From Bacteroidales bacterium (lineage in GTDB: Bacteria; Bacteroidota; Bacteroidia; Bacteroidales; WCHB1-69): a DNA stretch of 9,676 bases. Where the stretch lies: NCBI GenBank assembly GCA_031257735.1, contig JAIROC010000494.1:1-9676 (forward strand). The letters are read 5' to 3'. A program made the translations under genes and the position numbers. Position 1 is the first letter of the stretch, and every line of letters begins with the position of its first letter. This document shows positions 5,951-9,676 of this stretch, piece by piece. Under the pieces are notes generated by a model. It worked only from the letters and a program-made list of their open reading frames with translations. It made no database searches and was not told the origin of the DNA.

Positions 5951-7183
5951 ATGAATAAAAAATTAACATTAAGAACTATTGTAAAACATACAATAACAGT
6001 TCAAAACATTCTTCTCCTCACGCTAAGTTATATTATATTAGCATGTACGGAACAAAAGAGCAGTAATGCCGACCATATCATTTATTTCGACACAAAAGAG
6101 AATGTTGATAAATATGATATGAAAGACCTCACAGATGGGACATTCAGTATAATCCCCTTGGAAACTACTGATGACTGTTTAATATCGAAGATTGACAAAA
6201 TAGAGATAAAAAACGATCGTATTTACATTATGGATAGACTGGCTCAATCTGTCTATGTATTCGATATGGGCGGTAAATACCTGAATAAAATATGTAACCG
6301 CGGACAGGGGCCTGGAGAATATACCAATTTGTCTTATATGACAGTTACAGATTCTTCCGTTATCGTAATTGACCATCTTGCCGAAAAACATTTGGAGTAC
6401 AGTATTCCCTCTTTGAATTATATCAGGGGAAAAAGACTTTTTGACAAAATTTGGACTACCGAATTATTCTATTTAGATGGAACTATTTATTATATGAACA
6501 ATTGGAGCAATTCGGCGGCAGGCAAATTCAGGCTGTTTTCAATGAAACACAACACAGACAATTATGAAAAATACCTGCCTTTTGAAGAAGAACCAATGAG
6601 TTTGGGAATTAGCGGACCAAAGTATGCAATCAGCGGACATGAAGCATCTGTAATTTATTCGGGCGACAATAATATTTACAGGATTAGAGATGGAAAAGTG
6701 TTTCCAGAATATGAGGTTAAGTTTAAAGATAAGAAAGTTGAATACAGTTCGGGAAAAGTCGAAAATATATTCAACGATAATCCTCCCGGACGTGTTATTG
6801 GAATAAACAGTATTAATGAATCTGACAAATATTTATTTATTGATATCGCAATGACATCAAAAGATAACACTCCTATAGGTCCCGGAAATTATGATAAATA
6901 TACTTGTTTCCATAATAAATCGGATCATTCGACTGTAATATATCCTCATATAATGTATAACAGTATATTTTATGATGGACATATTAGATGTCCAATCAAA
7001 AAAATTATTAACAACAAAATAATATATTGGATTGATGCAAATCTATTGTTAGCAGTCTATACGAAAGAAGAATTATCGAAGACGGTTTTCAATCATGAAG
7101 CGTATGGCGAACGATTAAAACACGTGCTGGCAAATCTCACGGAAGAAGATAACCCTGTATTGTATATATTTGGATTAAAATAA
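5951..7183 (+). CDS. 6-bladed beta-propeller lipoprotein (410 aa)
   Basis: The N-terminal region is long and basic before the hydrophobic core and the lipobox ILAC (Cys32). Propeller signatures follow: 'FSIIPLETTDDCLISKIDKI' (65-84), 'IYIMDRLAQSVYVFDMGGKY' (91-110) and 'GQGPGEY' (118-124). The protein ends in 'EEDNPVLYIFGLK' (398-410), the fullest form of the family's closing strand in this window. Length is typical. It is the first gene of a likely operon: promoter motif at 5848, 52 bases to the next lipoprotein at 7236, then a thioredoxin-like lipoprotein. Residues after Cys32 (TEQKSS) show no acidic surface-export signal. No enzymatic motif is seen; a binding or scaffold role in the periplasm is inferred from fold and lipid anchor. 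Confidence 0.88.
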   Translation: MNKKLTLRTIVKHTITVQNILLLTLSYIILACTEQKSSNADHIIYFDTKENVDKYDMKDLTDGTFSIIPLETTDDCLISKIDKIEIKNDRIYIMDRLAQSVYVFDMGGKYLNKICNRGQGPGEYTNLSYMTVTDSSVIVIDHLAEKHLEYSIPSLNYIRGKRLFDKIWTTELFYLDGTIYYMNNWSNSAAGKFRLFSMKHNTDNYEKYLPFEEEPMSLGISGPKYAISGHEASVIYSGDNNIYRIRDGKVFPEYEVKFKDKKVEYSSGKVENIFNDNPPGRVIGINSINESDKYLFIDIAMTSKDNTPIGPGNYDKYTCFHNKSDHSTVIYPHIMYNSIFYDGHIRCPIKKIINNKIIYWIDANLLLAVYTKEELSKTVFNHEAYGERLKHVLANLTEEDNPVLYIFGLK

Positions 7184-7235
7184 GAATTGAAAAAATTACA
7201 TATTTATTTGTTATAGAAATTAAAAAAACAACAAA

Positions 7236-8426
7236 ATGAGAACAAAAATTATATATATTTATTTAATTATTTTTTGTTGTATATCATGCAGCAGCAAACA
7301 AAAAATCATGCAGGATTCGTCAAAGTACGAGATACTGAAATGTCTTAATTGTTCTGATAATGGCAATGATAATGGCGGCACGAGAGATGACTGCCCTGCA
7401 TTCGACGTTTTGAAAATAGTTAAATTGGAAACAAATGAAAACTGTTTAATAAAACATTTTTTTCCTAAAATAGAAGTAAAAGATTCTTTGATTTTTTTAT
7501 TAGACAATGACGCATATCTTTTCGTTTTCGATATGGATGGTAAATTTATCACTCAGATAGGGAAACATGGCTATGGTCCTGATGAATATCTCAAGATAAA
7601 TACATTTTATTTTGAAGATAATAATGTTGTAATCGTTGACGAGATGAAAAATTCTTTGATTAAATATGATTTTAAAGGAAAATTTTTATCATACAGAAAA
7701 ATTCCTTTAGAATTTATCACTAAAAGTGGACAGGCTATAAAAACAGAAGACAATAAACTCCTTTTGTTTCATGCTATAAGCGGATTGAAAATGGATGACA
7801 ATATGGCTTGTTCACTCATTGATTTGAAAGAGCTTGATTTGAAATATTTTTCTCACGCCCCCATAAAATTAAATAATTATATTCATTATTTTTCTAATCA
7901 TCCTATGGCAATCTCAGATAAAGGGATTAATTTAATTTTACCATTATGTGATACTGTATATAATTATTACAAATCTTCATTTTCCACTAAATACGTCGTA
8001 GAAACACAAGGTAAAATGGCGACCCGAGACCAGTTAGGTTCCAAATTTTCGATTTTTGAAAATTTAATCGATTTAGGAAACAAAGGCTATTTCACAGGAT
8101 TTACGAACATTTTTGAAACGACAAAACATATTTTTCTCGGATGTGCATATAATGGAATAGTAATGGGTTATTTTTTATGTGATAAAAAAACTAAGCAAGG
8201 GTATTACTATTATTATCACAATATTATCTCGAACGAGATAATTCCTTTCAATAATATTCAATGTGCTTTCGGAGATAATGTATTTGTGGGTGTATCACAA
8301 CCTGAAGATTTGCTCCGCGAAGATTGGAACGTCCCCGGAGAAACAGGTGTAGAGTTCAAAAAATTATTGTCGTCCTTACGCGAAGACGATAACCCTGTTT
8401 TGTTTTTTTATAAATTAAAAGATTGA
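7236..8426 (+). CDS. 6-bladed beta-propeller lipoprotein with Cys-rich N-terminal insert (396 aa)
   Basis: A hydrophobic signal ends at CISC (probable lipidated Cys18; the -3 Cys is unusual). Residues 36-53 hold a Cys-, Asn- and Gly-rich insert with spacing C-x2-C-x13-C (CLNC ... DDC), absent from the other copies here. The propeller follows: 'KLETNENCLIK' (63-73, a diverged IPLETT strand), 'FVFDMDGKFITQIG' (96-109), 'GYGPDEY' (112-118). The closing strand is 'DDNPVLFFYKLKD' at the C-terminus. Length is normal. The next gene starts 17 bases after its stop and encodes a CxxC thioredoxin-like lipoprotein, so a redox link to the extra cysteines is conceivable but unproven. Codon use is the most AT-rich of the set. 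The preceding gene ends 52 bases upstream with no promoter motif in the gap. Confidence 0.87.
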   Translation: MRTKIIYIYLIIFCCISCSSKQKIMQDSSKYEILKCLNCSDNGNDNGGTRDDCPAFDVLKIVKLETNENCLIKHFFPKIEVKDSLIFLLDNDAYLFVFDMDGKFITQIGKHGYGPDEYLKINTFYFEDNNVVIVDEMKNSLIKYDFKGKFLSYRKIPLEFITKSGQAIKTEDNKLLLFHAISGLKMDDNMACSLIDLKELDLKYFSHAPIKLNNYIHYFSNHPMAISDKGINLILPLCDTVYNYYKSSFSTKYVVETQGKMATRDQLGSKFSIFENLIDLGNKGYFTGFTNIFETTKHIFLGCAYNGIVMGYFLCDKKTKQGYYYYYHNIISNEIIPFNNIQCAFGDNVFVGVSQPEDLLREDWNVPGETGVEFKKLLSSLREDDNPVLFFYKLKD

Positions 8427-8443
8427 ATAATAATATTAATTAC

Positions 8444-8932
8444 ATGAAATGCAGCATCACGAGTTTATTGTTATTCTTATTATTGTTGTTTAATGCTTGC
8501 GAACGAAAAAAACAAGAATTAGTGTTTTTTCCATTTTCTTTTCAAAATGAGACAGAACAATATATGCAAAAACATGAATATATAGTGGTGGTATATATTG
8601 ACTCATCCGGTTGTTCTCCCTGTTTATTTAACAATTTAAAAATGTGGAAATATTTTGAAAACAATTTAGAAAACAATAATACTGGAGTACTATTCATAAT
8701 TCGTAGTTCTGATGAACAATCAGTCATAAATGCTCTGAAATCAAACAAACTGACATTTCCTTTTATATTTGACAAAGAAGGAATATTCAAAGCGAGAAAT
8801 AATGAGGCTTTTAATATTACAAAAGATAGTGTATTTGTGATAGATAGAAATCAAATTATTATAATGTCAGAGTCTCCGATTGCAAGTGAGAAACAGTGGA
8901 ATGCTTTTCTAAAAACTATTGCTAAGAATTGA
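8444..8932 (+). CDS. Thioredoxin-like lipoprotein with CSPC motif (162 aa)
   Basis: The chosen start is ATG 8444; a TTG at 8423 in the same frame would add seven Asn-rich residues before the signal peptide and is unlikely. A very hydrophobic Leu-rich signal ends at FNAC (Cys19). The mature chain shows a thioredoxin-like pattern: strand 'YIVVVYID' (46-53), redox motif Cys57-Ser-Pro-Cys60 at the start of a helix ('LFNNLKMWKYF'), strand 'GVLFIIRSS', then 'TFP' (104-106), the place of the cis-proline beside the active site, and strand 'SVFVIDRNQIIIM' (129-141). This supports a small envelope thiol-disulfide protein of the TlpA/redoxin-like group. Similar short lipoproteins with 'GCxxCxxxxxxW' near propeller genes are familiar to me from Bacteroides. 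It is the last gene of the 5951 operon. Its partner and direction of electron flow cannot be told from sequence. Confidence 0.82.
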   Translation: MKCSITSLLLFLLLLFNACERKKQELVFFPFSFQNETEQYMQKHEYIVVVYIDSSGCSPCLFNNLKMWKYFENNLENNNTGVLFIIRSSDEQSVINALKSNKLTFPFIFDKEGIFKARNNEAFNITKDSVFVIDRNQIIIMSESPIASEKQWNAFLKTIAKN

Positions 8933-9053
8933 TTAATATAACAGGGAAATAATCAACAAGCTGCAAATATATGATATTATGATAATTATTTCCATCACAA
9001 GAATATTATCTATCGGGTTTGATTTTTTTTGTTTCTGAGAATAATAAAATTAT

Positions 9054-9061
9054 TATCTTTG
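9054..9061 (+). promoter_or_regulatory. Bacteroidota-type promoter (TATCTTTG) before the DUF6261-like gene
   Basis: TATCTTTG fits the TAnnTTTG -7 consensus. A TTTG at 9028-9031 lies 22 bases upstream, close to the usual spacing for the -33 box. Transcription would begin near 9067, giving a leader of about 58 AT-rich bases before ATG 9125. This is the best-formed promoter of the window and sets the last gene apart as its own unit. Confidence 0.6.
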
Positions 9062-9124
9062 CGGGAAATTTAATAGAAAAATAATGGATAAAATAATTAT
9101 AAACAATTAAAAAACATATATAAT

Positions 9125-9676
9125 ATGGAAAAGATAGAACGATTTAGATTTCAGAGTTTAAGCAATGTTGAATTTACCATTGTTGTGCCGCACATTGTAT
9201 CCATCGCGGCAAAGTATCCGGTTGTATCTCAGCGGTTGAGCAGGCGTTTTGAGGCGCTGCAAGCTTTTCTTCCGGAGTTGGACAGAATCGAGATTCATGA
9301 ACGTAAATGGCATGATGCAAAGATTCTTAATGAGTATGAACGCTCGCGGGATTCATACGTCAATACTCTAATCCGTACCGAGCGGACATATTCGCGGGTA
9401 ACAGTTCCGGGTTACGAAGATGCATCGGAAAAACTTACCGTCCTGTTCGACAAACATGGACGCGATATTGCCAACGATAGAAATACCGCAGAAACACAGC
9501 GTATCTACAACTTGGTTGAAGATATCGAACGTACTCCCGGCATGTTGGACGTATTGTCTGTTTTTGCTCTGATTCCGGCATACAACGAAATGAAAGAAGC
9601 AAATGCAAAATTCGATGCACTGTGGCAACAACGTAACAGGGAACTTAGCGAAGTTGAGTATGTGGACGTCAAAACA
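9125..9676 (+). CDS. DUF6261-like protein, 3' end outside window
   Basis: An ATG at 9125 opens a frame that stays open for 184 codons to the right edge. The start 'MEKIERFRFQSLSNVEFTI' and the mainly alpha-helical, charged chain with the segment 'TVPGYEDASEKLTVLFDKHG' (starting near residue 93) match my recollection of DUF6261 proteins, a Bacteroidales family of about 240-260 residues with unknown function. No signal peptide, membrane segment or enzymatic motif is seen, so it should be cytoplasmic. Codon third positions are clearly richer in G and C than in the lipoprotein genes, marking a different history or higher expression. A separate promoter at 9054 makes it independent of the propeller operon. 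Confidence 0.65.
   Translation, partial: MEKIERFRFQSLSNVEFTIVVPHIVSIAAKYPVVSQRLSRRFEALQAFLPELDRIEIHERKWHDAKILNEYERSRDSYVNTLIRTERTYSRVTVPGYEDASEKLTVLFDKHGRDIANDRNTAETQRIYNLVEDIERTPGMLDVLSVFALIPAYNEMKEANAKFDALWQQRNRELSEVEYVDVKT

Noticed and set aside
8423..8443. TTG start for the thioredoxin-like gene, overlapping the previous stop
   Set aside because: It would put seven polar residues before a complete lipoprotein signal that begins at ATG 8444.
274..8790. Several reverse-strand reading frames of 60-97 codons
   Set aside because: All lie opposite well-supported lipoprotein or thioredoxin-like genes, lack family motifs, and have compositions expected of antisense translation of AT-rich genes.
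8945..8993. Inverted repeat GGAAATAAT / ATTATTTCC after the thioredoxin-like gene
   Set aside because: Only 9 AT-rich pairs around a 31-base loop and no T-run; not a convincing terminator.
9368..9631. Two overlapping reverse-strand frames near the right edge
   Set aside because: They are antisense to the open DUF6261-like frame, which has a promoter and a recognisable N-terminus; they have neither.

Overview
The window looks like a chromosomal accessory stretch from a member of the Bacteroidales (Bacteroidota). Three things point there: AT-rich DNA with promoters of the Bacteroidota -7 type (TAnnTTTG), a run of lipoproteins carrying the 'IPLETT' and 'GxGPxEY' signatures of the 6-bladed beta-propeller family common in Bacteroides and Parabacteroides, and a terminal gene resembling DUF6261, a family I know only from this phylum. 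Every supported gene is on the + strand. No tRNA, rRNA or CRISPR array was seen.

Layout. (1) Positions 2-846: the 3' end of one propeller lipoprotein gene overlaps by 4 bases a second, internally shortened one (241 aa). (2) Positions 847-1861 hold no intact gene. This stretch is packed with repeats and relics: a hairpin containing GTAACTACTCAG, two dispersed palindromic repeats, a start-less coding remnant, an imperfect direct repeat, and a 326-bp miniature element with 15-bp inverted ends that contains a collapsed IS66-type transposase gene and a Bacteroidota-type promoter. (3) Positions 1885-4226: two overlapping lipoprotein genes, probably read from that promoter, closed by a strong hairpin. 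(4) Positions 4325-5482: a single lipoprotein gene. (5) Positions 5483-5950: a nested palindromic element of about 247 bp, then a promoter. (6) Positions 5951-8932: two more lipoprotein genes and a thioredoxin-like lipoprotein gene, probably one operon. (7) From 9125 to the window edge: a DUF6261-like gene with its own promoter and visibly more GC-rich DNA.

How the genes fit together. Seven propeller genes (one only a tail, one internally deleted) form a tandem family that has diverged strongly while keeping the same blade-1/2 motifs and the same C-terminal closing strand ('NPVLxxF'-like). All six with visible N-termini have lipoprotein signals, and so does the CxxC protein, so the expected place of action is the cell envelope. 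The likely picture is a set of membrane-anchored periplasmic binding or scaffold proteins with a redox partner. Substrates are unknown and nothing here proves a biochemical activity. One propeller carries a signal sequence resembling the leader of NVEALA-type small proteins, which in my recollection are often encoded beside such propellers. The most noteworthy signals are this leader, the two in-frame internal deletions (lipoprotein and transposase), the promoter-bearing miniature element, and the nested palindrome at 5490-5736.
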